Shown here piece after piece: positions 46,509 through 58,683 of a stretch of 64,000 nucleotides of DNA (the first letter of the stretch is position 1; each line of letters starts with the position of its first letter). The DNA comes from Falciphora oryzae (lineage: Eukaryota; Ascomycota; Sordariomycetes; Magnaporthales; Magnaporthaceae). Under the pieces are notes generated by a model. That model did not search any database and was not told where the DNA came from. It worked only from the letters and a program-made list of their open reading frames with translations. The stretch covers positions 124,001 through 188,000 of the forward strand of contig JNVV01000028.1 in assembly GCA_000733355.1 (NCBI GenBank). Reading direction: 5' to 3'. Position numbers and translations under genes: made by a program.

Positions 46509-47619
46509 GTTGTTGAGGGATGGAGTTCTATTCGCGACTGTTGAGCCGAATATATGATAGGGACAAGACTCCGGGGGGATGCAGATGTACGGTGATTTGT
46601 TGGGATCTTGGTAGCACGAGGTCTATGGCGCGTACGTTGTCTTAAAGCGAGGTTGGATGGGAGCGGCACTGCTGAGTGTCCTTTGAGAGCAAGTACGAAG
46701 AGAAGCAACAAAAACAACAGAGTGATGAGGGTAAAAGTGAAAAGAGCTCCGCTCTGGACAGAACGGTTTCCCTTCGGCAGGACGGATAACTGTTGATAGA
46801 CAGTCGTCTGGAAGTCCAAGGGGGAATCAGGGTTTGGTCTGGCCGAGTCCGATGCGGATGGCAGCTCCAAACCCTCGCCTCACTTGATGAGGCACGAATA
46901 CCCTTTCACTTAGACGATTTCAACCCCGCCGTTGGGGTTGTCCAGGAGTTGATGAGAGGTGGTGATAATGCCGTGGGGCATCTGGGATGAAGCTCCGCGC
47001 AGCACCACGGATGGTGCTGCCGGGGCAGGTTGGGTTTCCGCCATTGCTGCTGGGAATCCGCGCGTGTCAGTGTTACCGCGTGATGTCGGGCGGGCTGAAA
47101 CTACAAACAAGAAAAGAGAAGGGAGAAGGACAGGAGCGATAGTGCAGTCGAGGAGCAGCGGTTAGCAATGTTTATTTGAGGTCGTGGCAGGAGCTGATCA
47201 ATCGCGTCAGTTGTCCAGCACCCCAGCTTTTGGAGTGGCTGGCTGGCAACAGGGGCCCGTCAACCCGCGTCGGGCAGGGGTTCAAACACCACGTTCAGGG
47301 GCGGGCGGGGAGTTTTAGTCACCCCAGCCTGCATACCCCGGGTAGGCGGCTCAATGCGAGCTTCTGAATGTCGGAGGCAATGCGACAATCGAACGGGAAA
47401 ACAAGGTCATTGAGAAACAAGAAGAAATAGACACATCCAGTAATCAATAAATGTTGTCTGACTCTTCCACGCAATGGTCATGAGGTCACGTACATAGCAC
47501 CTCGGAGCCATACCAAGAAAGATTCCGAGAGTTCGGAGGTGCTGGGTCAAGCAGCTCGAGCTTTCTACACTATCTCGGCACAAAAAAACAAGCCCCGCCC
47601 CCAGTAAACAAGCAGCGAA
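46509..47619. other. F-box upstream / BRX1 downstream spacer
   Basis: 1.1 kb. It probably contains the F-box promoter and the BRX1 3' UTR. No gene or strong motif is seen. Confidence 0.5.
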
Positions 47620-48744
47620 TCACGCAAACAGCTTCTGGGTATCTAATGCGTCCTTCCGCTGCCTCTTGCCGCCCTCGGTCCGCAGGCCCAGGTCGCCCTT
47701 CTTGGCCGTCCTGTCGGCCTGCTGGCTCGTCCGGAGGTGCTGCCGCCCGGCCTTCTTCCTCCTCAGGTCGGCGCGCACCTGGTTCGGCGACACGAACTGC
47801 TTGTTCTCGTATATTATGGGCCCGCCGAACGCGCCCTCCTGGATCACCACGGGCGTGAGCACGAACCTCGGCCCGATCTCCACCAGGTTGATGTCCGTGT
47901 CCTTGCCGCCGCTGCCGCTCTTGCTCTTGCTGCTGCCGCTCTTCTTCTTCTTTTCGCCCTCCTCCTCGCCCTCCTCGCCGTCGCCGCCGCCCTTGGTCTG
48001 CTCGACCTCGTTGATCTGGTAGTTGCGCACCCAGATCTTGCCGTCTGCTATGCTGAAGCCCATGACGTGGTCGACGAACGGCTTCGACTTCCTGGCGCCC
48101 TCGGGGACGCCAAAGATGTGCATGAACAGCTCCTTGATGACGCGGTAGTGCGCCTCCTTCTCGAACGCGGCATCGAACGACAGGATCGGGCGCGATCCCT
48201 TCAGGCAGTTTCCGGTGAAGTTGAGCTCGTCCATCGTATGCACTGTGCATGTCGGGGTGGTGGTCAGCACGCCCGCCATTGTTCTGTCGCAACCATCCCA
48301 TGCCCTCCGCGCGAGTTGTCCGTGGCCTTACAGTTCTGGAGATGCATCTTCACGGTTGGGCCGTTTGGCACTTTTGATGCCCACACGTAGAGGTCCTGTC
48401 CCTTGCGCGCCTCGAAGAATAGGACGTTGTTGCAGTTGTACAGCTCGGCCAGCTCGTTGAGCTGATAGAGCTTTGATTTGGAATCAAACTTGACGTCCTT
48501 CTTGCCGTGGGGCAGCGTGGCTGCGAGATCGTTTAGGAGATGGCGGTGCCTGCAGCATCGAGTGGTCAGCGCCAAAGCCATACTACCTGGGCGCGGAATT
48601 AGGGAGCAGATACCAAGCTTACCGAAAAGTGACGCCCCTCGAGGACAGAATCAGAACCCTCTGCTTGTTTTTGCGCGGTGCCGTCGATGCGGCGCCATCT
48701 TTATCCGACGTGCCCTTCGAGAGGGACTTGTAGACGGACGCCAT
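47620..48744 (-). CDS. BRX1: 60S ribosome biogenesis protein Brx1 (BRIX domain)
   Basis: Three exons (48744-48623, 48549-48332, 48242-47620) with introns of 73 and 89 nt; 320 aa. Brx1 acts in early 60S subunit assembly in the nucleolus, together with Ebp2. The BRIX domain begins at KQRVLILSSRGVTFRHRHLLNDL (across the first intron), continues VKFDSKSKLYQLNELAELYNCNNVLFFEARKGQDLYVWASK and LHTMDELNFTGNCLKGSRPILSFD, and ends near VEIGPRFVLTPVVIQEGAFGGPIIYENK with the family's VSPNQVRADLR. An acidic-then-Lys/Ser-rich insert (GEEGEEEGEKKKKSGSSKSKSGSGG) is inserted before the last block. The C-terminus is basic. Splice joins keep frame and family order. Confidence 0.93.
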
Positions 48745-49862
48745 CTTGAAAAACAGGAATCACGGAATCGAGTTGGATGACCCGGTCCTTATACTATCCG
48801 TTGCTTTAGATGTCGAGTGGGCAATTGGTCGTGTGCGAAGGGACTTGGATATCGTGGTTGAGCGCTCTATGTCGCTTGCAATTCGTTCCCGGAGCTTCGC
48901 GCCTGGGCTCTTTTTTTTTTTTTTTTTTTTCTGCCCCAAGCCGCGCCGGAACCTACTCGGTACACAACCTTATCCTATCGCTGCTTATCGTCGCTAAATT
49001 ATGGGCCTGCGGGGCCGTAAAAGGTGACGTCTTATTGGCGGGGGTGGTGAGGTCTTGGCTTGTCTAGACCCAGCCACGCCAGCCTCCTTTGAAGTCCGGT
49101 GTGCGGTGAGACCCCGATCCACCTCGGAATCGGAGTTCTACCTACGGTGTCCCGTCCGTCTATATTGGGTAGGCTCCCATTCGCGAGCAGCGACCTTGCG
49201 CGCACAAGTCGGTTCGCATCGCCAAGTGGCGACCGGCTTCCGCTTTTCTCCTGTATCCTCCTGATCTCCCGGTCCATATCCTCTTTCTGCCCAGTGCCCT
49301 ATTGTTGTCTCTGCGCCGAGAGTCGCATGTCACAAGTCACTGGAGCGGACCTAGCATCGTGATGTAGCAACTATCTAGATTCAGAGAACGATGAATAGTA
49401 CAGCTCCTGTACCCATCAACAGGCACCTGATATAAAGACACTGAACGATCCGATTAACGCAAATGGAATGCAGGCGTCGACACCCACTTGGGTGCGAGCG
49501 AATCCCGTCGTAAACAAGCGCATGCCTATTATCTTGACTGCCAAGACCCGAAAGAGCCATGAAAACCCTCCTTGGGGGATCTCATACAACCCGCAAGAGA
49601 GAGATAGAAAAGCAGGGAGCAGAGCAAAGCAAAAGCGGAAAGCGGAAACAGAGAAAAATAAAGTGATAAACAGACACTTCCTTCCTTCCCACCCCGGTCC
49701 CCCCTCATCCCGATATCGTCGTCACACCCATGAAAGACACCAGCGAAATTCGTAATAAAAGCCCCTTTGATGCTCCCTCGGCTGACGTAAATCCGGCCAG
49801 TGTACGCCCTCGTGTGTATCATTCATGCCCTAATGAGCGGTGCGACCGGCGCCATGAAGAAA
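48745..49862. other. BRX1 upstream / Rab11 downstream spacer
   Basis: 1.1 kb with a T-tract of about 20 at 48911-48930. The left part is the probable BRX1 promoter, the right part the Rab 3' UTR. No gene is recognised. Confidence 0.5.
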
Positions 49863-50892
<1,030 letters not shown>

Positions 50893-51873
50893 GTTGACAG
50901 CGAGGGGTAAATCGTGCTGGGAATGCTGTTGTAGAGAAGGGCAGTGGGTGTGTAGCCAGCTGTATCTTGCGATGTGGCCTGGAGCGCGGGTTTGTTTTTA
51001 AGGGAAAAGCCGATGATGCAGGCTGCAAAGAAAGGCCCATATGAAGATGGAGAGGTGGTGGTTGACATTCAAGCAAGTGGCAGCAACCTCCCTGGGGTGT
51101 GGTGGCCCCACACGGACGCAACCACCAGCAGCACGCGGATGGGAGGCTTAGAGCACCCCGAAAACTGGACGAGGAAGGCCCACCAGACTGACTGACTGGA
51201 GGCTTATTCCGCTTCCGTTCTGCTTGCTTCCCTTCCCCTTTTTGTTTTCCATTGCGCATTGTCCATTTCGTTTTCTCCAGTTTTGTCCATTTTTATTCTT
51301 CTCATATTTCCTAACTTATTGCCGGATTTTCTTTCCCTTCCTCTGGCGGCAAGAGCAAGGATCGATCTTGCAGCGCATTTCCCCCTCCTTTCGTTGGAAT
51401 GTACCAGACGCCCCAGGCGGTTGCCTTGTCGCACGGCGCAGCGCAGCAGAGCACGGACTGGCGACAATACAATGGGCGAGGTGGTTGGTGGTGCAGCCTG
51501 CGAGCAGAGGGGAGGGGGATAATGGTGCATGTGGTATATTTAGCAGTGCTAGCCACCGTCATGGTGGGCTGTGTTGGATGTGCCAGCCTGGAGACGACGG
51601 GCGCAGCCTAAAGAGCGACGGTACTTGCGCAATCCCGTCTCCTCTCAACCGTAGCTGCTACCATCGTCAGATCGGCGGTGCTGCAGCTCTCCTGGTTGGT
51701 CGAGTACCCCGGGGAATCAAATCGCGGCAGCCTGCACGCCATCTATCCTTTCTTTGTCACTTGATTGGTTTCCGCCTCGAGTTGAAGGCGAGATTTGAGA
51801 CAGAAAAGGCCATGGCTTGTGGAAAGTTTCGGCGAGGCAGGGGAAATAGAAGCATATGAACCGAATGGTGTCC

Positions 51874-51921
51874 TAGTCTTAGTGGCTCAGCCCAGTGGTG
51901 CGCGAAGTCCCCAAGCTACCC
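51874..51921. repeat. Dispersed repeat, copy B
   Basis: Near-identical to copy A at 41922-41967. A short T-tract follows about 35 bp downstream (near 51955). Confidence 0.8.
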
Positions 51922-52642
51922 CCTTCCCAGGCAATTGAATAACCAACCTTATCATTTTTTTTTTACAGCAATGCACGGAGGGTAAAAGATACTAGCTGCT
52001 GCCGAGGGGTCGGCCTCCTCGGCCGAGGCGACGGCCGAGGCCATTACCTTAGCTGCGTGTCGAGCGAAACGCCCCTACCTTCGAGCACCGCAACCATTTG
52101 CGCTGATTTGATCCTCGCTCGGGGATTTCTTTCGAGTGTCCCGTGAACGACAAACTCCCCGACGTTTTGGGCATCAAGTGTGTCCCTAGCCTTGACAACT
52201 AGCCGTGGAGATATTTTGCACCACACAATCACCGTCGGCGGGATTGTAGTATGTTCTGCAGCGGAGGTCGTGGGCAATGAACCTGCTCCGGCAGGTGGCG
52301 TCCGCCACGAGAGGGTCGTACCGACATTGTGCGGGAGACGGACGACGGCGAGCTTGGCATCGCTTTCTAGCGCGGTGGCAGCGGCGAGGTGCTCTTCCAC
52401 GTGCCGATAGAACGCTCCCTGGACAGGAACGATGCTCTTTACAACGCGACACCAGACTTAGCGCTGTTGGCGCTTGCATGGATCTGGGTTTCCTTTTCTG
52501 CCCCAGCCTCCTCTCATCGTCGTCAACGACTTGGGACCCAACGAGCGACCCGGATGGAAATGGGCGGCAACGATCCTAGGACGCCCTTTGGGCCACCGAG
52601 TTGGACATGGAGGTCGAAGGCGAGGGTAAGGGCAACAGCACC

Positions 52643-52890
52643 NNNNNNNNNNNNNNNNNNNNNNNNNNNNNNNNNNNNNNNNNNNNNNNNNNNNNNNNNN
52701 NNNNNNNNNNNNNNNNNNNNNNNNNNNNNNNNNNNNNNNNNNNNNNNNNNNNNNNNNNNNNNNNNNNNNNNNNNNNNNNNNNNNNNNNNNNNNNNNNNNN
52801 NNNNNNNNNNNNNNNNNNNNNNNNNNNNNNNNNNNNNNNNNNNNNNNNNNNNNNNNNNNNNNNNNNNNNNNNNNNNNNNNNNNNNNNNNN
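52643..52890. other. Assembly gap (248 N)
   Basis: A run of unknown bases. Any frame crossing it is unreliable. Confidence 1.
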
Positions 52891-53306
52891 GCCGGCCACC
52901 GCCCTGACGCAGATCGAATGCGTACGAACAGGTGCCGGGCCCAGCAAACGGGATAGCAGCCGCCTGTCCTGAAGCTGCAAGCCCTCCACCCAGACTCCTA
53001 GACGGTACGGACGGGAGGCTAGGCCGACGAATAAAGAGTTCTCCAGCTACGGCATTATGCAAAGATAAATCCGTTTGCGACACGCAAAGTTCTGCTATTT
53101 CCCAGCCAGACGGCCTTGCGACGCCTTCGAGTTCAGACCCGACTCCGTCAAGCTCGACAAACGGGAGCGACGCCAGAGGGTTGCCCAATAACGTAGCGGC
53201 GGGTTTAGAAAGGTCCAGCAGATCGGCAGGTCCGCCCGCGATATTCTCGGACTCTTCGGGCGGAAGAGCAGCAAATACCGAGGACGACCCCCTGGACAGC
53301 GGTCAG

Positions 53307-53827
53307 TCAACGAGCGATGGCCCAAGCCCGAGTAGAAAAAAGGCCGCGCCCAGAGCATGCAGAAGTCAATGGGAGCGACAACGATGGAAGCGGGCGGCAT
53401 CGTCGAAAGCGGAGGGCTAAAGATGGACGGTCTGATAGTTTATCGCAGTCACCCCCTAGCTGGCAGCTCGAAAGAGGCTGATAGATAGGGGAAGGGAAGA
53501 AATAGGTAGCTGGGGAGAGACCCTTCCAGCATTTGGTTGCTCGCCGGTCCTGGCCGGAAGTGAAGCTTAAAGCTTGGCCTGTCTCTTTTGCCTTCACGGC
53601 CTCCTGTTTGAACCGCTCGTTTTCGGTCCGCAGCTTGTCTCGAATCCATCGCTTGAAGGCCTCATCAGAGAAGAGTTTCTTCAGCGGCGTGTCGCGCCTC
53701 GGCGGCGGCGCGTGCGCGTCGAGTACGGCGACAACCTCCAGGTCGTCCACATGGTGGTGGTGCCCAGTCACCCTTTACGGCCTATGGCGTTTTTGTCCAC
53801 TTCGAATACAGCTTCGCCGGCCGGCAT
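53307..53827 (-). pseudogene. Possible frameshifted gene fragment
   Basis: From an ATG at 53827 one frame reads MPAGEAVFEVDKNAIGRKG and then stops (TGA at 53770-53768). A frame offset by one base, overlapping at 53771, continues VTGHHHHVDDLEVVAVLDAH, PPPRRDTPLKKLFSDEAFK and RWIRDKLRTENERFKQEAVK with a coding-like composition, then fades. Either a one-base indel (real or assembly error) or chance explains this. No family is recognised. Confidence 0.3.
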
Positions 53828-54540
53828 GGGACCGTCGAGCCTCGGTGTTTTCCAACCACGACAGGGCAGGGTCCCTTACATTACTCGTCTCCACGGGTGC
53901 GCCGTTACTCAAACTTACAGGATGGAAGAGCTCGAAGAAAAAAAGCATATGGGCTGCTCAATTATCTTGGTATATCCAGCCACGTCAGCGCCCTTCAGAA
54001 AGCCCCGGACCGTCGGACTAGCCGGAAACCCTTCGTTCTTCTTTCCTAGTTGGGGATGTCTAGAGTGGGAAGTGCATCTCACTTGCTTGCTTGCTTCCTT
54101 AGCCCCCCACATTGAAGGCGACCGAAAACAAACGCCGGCAGAAATCACCCTCGGGCGGGAGCAACTGCGCAACAAACGCACAGCAGGCCGGAACTTATGT
54201 CTACGCTTGGCTCATTACCCGTGACCTGCAATCGTGGGACAAGCGGCGTCTTTGCTTGGTGTTTCCATTAGCGTCACCAATTAGACCCCAATAGCATCCA
54301 TGCCGCCTATGGTGGACGGACCTCAATGATCACGTGCATCAGTTTGCAACACGGGTGGTCCTTCCTCCGACAAACGAAACAGCAACGCGACTTCCATCAT
54401 AGTTCAGCGATACTATGTTCGCTGCTCCTAGGTACGGAAACCTTTGAAAATTTTTACAATGCGACCACTGTCTCATCGTTGGGCAAATCCCGTGCTCCCT
54501 CGCAACGCAGCGTCCATATCTCGTCCGAATTAAGCTAGCT

Positions 54541-57500
54541 ATGGCGGCGCGGCATGGTGATCTGCCTCCGCTTCGCGCATCGGCGCCGGACAAGGCGCGT
54601 ACGGCCACGCCTGAGGCCCCAGGTGGCCAAGATGCGCCAGCGGCACCACCTGCGAAAGCAGCGTCTGCGGACCGGGCGATCGCGCCGGCAGAAGAGAAAG
54701 ACCACGACGATGTCTCAGTTGCCTCGTCTGAGGACCAGAACCTTGGGCCGGACCACATGTACGAGGTCGAGGCGCTTCATGCGGAGAAGATCCTGCGCGA
54801 TGGCAGCAAGAGGTACCTGATTGAATGGACAAACTATGCATTCAAAGACTGGTCCTGGGAGCCGGCTGAGGAAATTAACGACATTCTGAAGGACGAATGG
54901 GAGCGGACCAAACATGAGATTGCGGCTGGGCTGAAGCCACCACAGAAAGAAGTCGTCGCCCAATGGAGGCAAGCAAAAGTCGCCGAGGTCAAGCGGAGGG
55001 AAAGCAAAAATGCGAAGCGGGTGCGCCTGGGCTTGGAGCCAATCTTCTATCCAGACTTTCCCCCTTCTGACAGCGAGGCCTCTGATGAGAGTGAGGCCGA
55101 GGCTCCGATCGAGACTGCAGAGCCTCCCCGCCGCTCCAGATCGGCCTCCGGCGACGATGCAAGCCAGCCCGCCCCCGACAAGCAGAAGGAGAATCGGCCG
55201 CACCAAGCCAGGCTTCCCGTCGCGCTACGTGGCAGACAGCGCGTTTTCTCGGGGATCCCGGGGGCGAAGCCAAAGGCCGCTGCTCCCCAACGCCCAGTCA
55301 GCCCCTCTTCCATGGACTCGGCAGTCCGGGGAAAGGCAACCGTCGAGGCGGGAGTCAAGTCGGCCACGGGCTATCAAGGCACTGCCAGGCCTCTCGGATC
55401 CAAGACGGACGCCCTCTCCAGGCCACTCGCATCCCAACGACCGGCAGCTGCCAAGACCGCAGCCAGCCGGAAAGCACGCAAAAGCGCACCGATAATACGA
55501 AATGTCTTCATCGATGGCAAGAAACGAAAGCCGCGCCGTAAGAGCTCGACCGAAGTCCCAGTAGATTTTCTCGTGGAACAGTCACCTCCCAGCACCGGTG
55601 GCGGCAACAAGTTTTTCAACCTCTCCACGAAGAGAAAAGTGCAACTAAGAGGACGAGACCTGGAGAACGCCAATCCCGGCTTATCGCTGCAAAGTGTCGT
55701 TTTTGCTTCGCACGTGGACCCTGCCGCCCTTCGAGCCAGCGCCTTGGCTGGGGCGCCAATGTCGGGCAACAGCAGCGCGCCCACCCCAGAGGGGCACACG
55801 CTCGAGCCCGATGTGCCCGAGAAGGCTGCAGCAGGAAACAGCGCTAGTGGCGCCGCAGAGAAGCGGCAGGCAGAGTCGGCTGCAGCTCCAGACGCACCAC
55901 GCCCCAAGAAGCGCAAGTCGGTGCACTTCGCCGATGATCAGAGCCCCAAGGTTGTGTCAAGCACCGTCATGGAGATCGATGACCCCATTGTTCCCGATGG
56001 CGACGACAACGACAACAATAACGACAACGACGGCGACGACGACGACACTATCCCTATGGACCTCGACAGCATTGTGGTCGCTGAACCGGCCCCCGAACAA
56101 CCTACGACCCGGAAGCTGTCATTGTCTGAGTATCAGGCGGCGCGATTCTCGACGCGAGATGTAACGAAAAAGGCCGTGTTCGGGGTCGCATCCGGCACCA
56201 GCCTTGAGGTTTGTTTCAAGGGCATTCCCAACGAGAGGCCCTGGCTCCCGGACTTCCTCTCGGAGGGGTCTGTGCACTTTAGCCACACGTGCCTCGCCGA
56301 CACTTTCCTTGCTCGCCAAACCATGCGCTGGCCCGGGGAGCCTTTCTGGCACGGTAATTTGACCAGCCCCGTAGAGCACGGCGAAGAGGCGCTGTCCAAT
56401 GTTGCCGAGCGGCTCAAGGCCACCGGGTCCGGAATGGTCTTCGCCAGACCGGGCTATAACATCCTGGCGTACCCGTCCAAACTGGACGACTGGGCGTTCC
56501 CGGAGCTCCAGGGAGGGGTTAGTTCGGCCCTGAGCGGAGAGAACAGCGCGCTGAAATACCACGTCTTCATCTCACACGTCGACATCACCGCATTCCTGAA
56601 CTGGGACCCGCAGCCGCTGCCCAGCGGCCGCTCCGACCGCCATCACGCTATGGATACTGTCTTCGGCATCGACGAGTCGCTTTACGGCAGCCTCGTTGCG
56701 CCCAAGCCGGAGCACGTTGAGGCCCCCAAACATCTCTTCTACCTGCTTTTCCCACCTTCCAAAGTGCCCTTCTTCTTCCAGCTGATGCTCTGGCTTCGCG
56801 AGTGCAATCCCGATGCCCAGATATTCGTGCCCATGCAGGATGGAAGTTGGCACGCTTTCCTCCAGCTGGCCAGCAGCGACAAAAACTCGGCGGTGCTCAT
56901 CGTGCACGAATCGGCCATGTCAATGCTGAGACAGGTTCCCTCACTGGTCAGCTTCCTGAACAACGGCCGCGATCATCTCGTCTGGTTCTGGCCAGACAAG
57001 GGTCGCATATCACCGGCCCTGATGCCGTCGGTTTCAGAATTGCCCGGCAAGGCGTCAAGAGGGCCCTTCGATATCCAGCCAGTGCGCCTTTTCCCACACA
57101 ATCACGTCTTTCTCCTGACACCGAGCTTCTACATCGCGGAGCCGGCCCACGCCCTTGACCTCGTGACCAAGTTGCCGCAGAGCAACCACAGCGGTAGTGG
57201 GGCCCGGAAACTTCTCATGGTGCCCAGGGACATCGTCCGGTTTCTGGATCATGTCGCAGCTGAGCATCACGAGAATCACGAGACTCCGGTCAGGCACGAA
57301 CTAGCATTAACGATGCTTGATATGGTCGGCCCTCGCACAGCAGTTATACCGGACCAGTCTTATGCGACTCCCATCCTCTTCGTCGATGAGGAGATTGATG
57401 CCCGCGACGAGCAGAGTCTTGTCAACTGGTTTGGCGCCTGGTCGATCGCGCACGCGGACCAGTACCGCAGATTCCACGTCGTCGGGACAAGTTGCAGATC

Positions 57501-58683
57501 TCGCCCAGCCGAGTGCTGGATGAGGATGCCACGGTATCGGCCGGACACCACAAGTGATCCCGATGCTCTCCGGAGGGCACAGCGGGAGGAAGCCCAAATG
57601 GCCATGCAGGCGGTGTCACAGCCACCACCACAGCCTGCTCCTCCAGTTCATGTGGCATCTCCCGCAGCCAGAGCTCGCCTCGGACCCAGCGAGTTTCAAA
57701 GCCAAATTCTTAAATACGACGATTTTGATACGGTGCGAGAACACCTCATGAGGATACAGAAACTACCCTACAGACGTCCCGGTCCTTGGAGGATCTATGG
57801 ATTCCCAGTACTCCACACAGATGCACAGGTGTACGGTCCTGGACACCCACTGTGGGCTGCAACATTCGAGGCCTGGTTCAAATATACGTGGCCGTTCAAC
57901 ACGGGCTACAAGCTTTACGCAGGCTTCTTCTACACCGCCGACGACACCTGGGACCCGGATGCGGCGTCTGGAGGCCTGTATGCACCGCGTCAGCCCTGGC
58001 TCGCCATCTTACGGTCAAAGAATCGAGAACGGACGGAGCTGGTCATCATCGATCCCGCAGCCCACGATCGACTCAACGGGATCGCGCGGCCTTCGTTGAC
58101 CGACCTGACCACTGCACAGCAGAAGCTTGTGCGGCTCGTAGCCAAGAGGTCGAGAGAGAAGTACTGTAAGGACTTTCGCTCTTGTCAGACTCTTCGGCAA
58201 GTGTGGGTGGGCGACGTTCCGAAAGTCACAGGCTCCCCTTTCGACATGTGCCTTCGCTTCCTCGAGCTCACGGTCGATGACTGGGATAATGTCCCTCTCA
58301 GGGACGACGACCTGCTGAAACGTGGGTTCAAGCCTGTCGATGTCCCGGGGCTCGAGACCCCTCCGGATTCGGTCCAGGAAGACGACGGCGTGTATGCCGT
58401 GGTGTTCCACCCACCGGCGGCCCACAAGCCGCCAGAGGGCGCGTCCCTGTGCAAGAATCACATGGTTGAAGTCGCGCTCAGGAGCGCCGGCCAGGTCAAG
58501 TACAAGTACAGGCCGACGGCGGAGTGGTACGCCGACCAGCAGGCCGAGGGCCGGGACTTTACGCATGTCAATGTCGCCGGCTGGGACGCCGTCTCGAAGC
58601 TGTCTATCTTGCCGTCGCGCGCCACCCGGAAGTCTAGTGACTCCCAACAAGGCGACAACTCAAGGCCAAGTACTCGGGGGTGA
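54541..58683 (+). CDS. Chromodomain protein, 1380 aa
   Basis: A single uninterrupted 4.1-kb frame. The N-terminal chromodomain (about residues 73-125: MYEVEALHAEKILRDGSK, RYLIEWTNYAFKDWSWEPAE) keeps the aromatic cage expected for binding methylated histone lysine (Tyr about 74, Trp about 96, Tyr about 99). A disordered basic/acidic linker (about 140-530) follows, with nuclear-localisation-like KKRKSVHFADDQ and an Asp/Asn run. A large folded-looking region (about 535-1000: VFGVASGTSLEVCFKGIP, HVFISHVDITAFLNWDPQP, LPQSNHSGSGARKLLMVPRD) and a second conserved-looking block (about 1060-1250: PYRRPGPWRIYGFPVLHTDA, WPFNTGYKLYAGFFYTADD, REKYCKDFRSCQTLRQVWVG) have no domain I can name. Candidates are relatives of Neurospora CDP-2 or S. 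pombe Chp1; I cannot decide. The gene has no introns, unlike most of its neighbours. Confidence 0.85.
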   Translation: MAARHGDLPPLRASAPDKARTATPEAPGGQDAPAAPPAKAASADRAIAPAEEKDHDDVSVASSEDQNLGPDHMYEVEALHAEKILRDGSKRYLIEWTNYAFKDWSWEPAEEINDILKDEWERTKHEIAAGLKPPQKEVVAQWRQAKVAEVKRRESKNAKRVRLGLEPIFYPDFPPSDSEASDESEAEAPIETAEPPRRSRSASGDDASQPAPDKQKENRPHQARLPVALRGRQRVFSGIPGAKPKAAAPQRPVSPSSMDSAVRGKATVEAGVKSATGYQGTARPLGSKTDALSRPLASQRPAAAKTAASRKARKSAPIIRNVFIDGKKRKPRRKSSTEVPVDFLVEQSPPSTGGGNKFFNLSTKRKVQLRGRDLENANPGLSLQSVVFASHVDPAALRASALAGAPMSGNSSAPTPEGHTLEPDVPEKAAAGNSASGAAEKRQAESAAAPDAPRPKKRKSVHFADDQSPKVVSSTVMEIDDPIVPDGDDNDNNNDNDGDDDDTIPMDLDSIVVAEPAPEQPTTRKLSLSEYQAARFSTRDVTKKAVFGVASGTSLEVCFKGIPNERPWLPDFLSEGSVHFSHTCLADTFLARQTMRWPGEPFWHGNLTSPVEHGEEALSNVAERLKATGSGMVFARPGYNILAYPSKLDDWAFPELQGGVSSALSGENSALKYHVFISHVDITAFLNWDPQPLPSGRSDRHHAMDTVFGIDESLYGSLVAPKPEHVEAPKHLFYLLFPPSKVPFFFQLMLWLRECNPDAQIFVPMQDGSWHAFLQLASSDKNSAVLIVHESAMSMLRQVPSLVSFLNNGRDHLVWFWPDKGRISPALMPSVSELPGKASRGPFDIQPVRLFPHNHVFLLTPSFYIAEPAHALDLVTKLPQSNHSGSGARKLLMVPRDIVRFLDHVAAEHHENHETPVRHELALTMLDMVGPRTAVIPDQSYATPILFVDEEIDARDEQSLVNWFGAWSIAHADQYRRFHVVGTSCRSRPAECWMRMPRYRPDTTSDPDALRRAQREEAQMAMQAVSQPPPQPAPPVHVASPAARARLGPSEFQSQILKYDDFDTVREHLMRIQKLPYRRPGPWRIYGFPVLHTDAQVYGPGHPLWAATFEAWFKYTWPFNTGYKLYAGFFYTADDTWDPDAASGGLYAPRQPWLAILRSKNRERTELVIIDPAAHDRLNGIARPSLTDLTTAQQKLVRLVAKRSREKYCKDFRSCQTLRQVWVGDVPKVTGSPFDMCLRFLELTVDDWDNVPLRDDDLLKRGFKPVDVPGLETPPDSVQEDDGVYAVVFHPPAAHKPPEGASLCKNHMVEVALRSAGQVKYKYRPTAEWYADQQAEGRDFTHVNVAGWDAVSKLSILPSRATRKSSDSQQGDNSRPSTRG

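Larger units (their letters stand above)
50893..54540. other. Poorly resolved region around assembly gap
   Basis: 3.6 kb. The left part is the Rab promoter (pyrimidine-rich at 51220-51350). A second copy of the dispersed repeat lies at 51874-51921. From about 52044 to 53830 there are coding-like segments on the minus strand (a stretch reading SIVPVQGAFYRHVEEHL then VVKARDTLDAQNVGEF; another reading TPLKKLFSDEAFKRWIRDKL) and a Ser/Pro-rich plus-strand frame, but the N gap and an apparent frameshift prevent a model. The final 700 bp are the probable chromodomain-gene promoter. Confidence 0.45.

Noticed and set aside
47275..47300. GGTTCAAACACC as possible tRNA T-arm
   Set aside because: No acceptor or anticodon stems in the flanks.
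52523..53188. Frames running straight through the N gap
   Set aside because: The apparent openness is an artefact of unknown bases.
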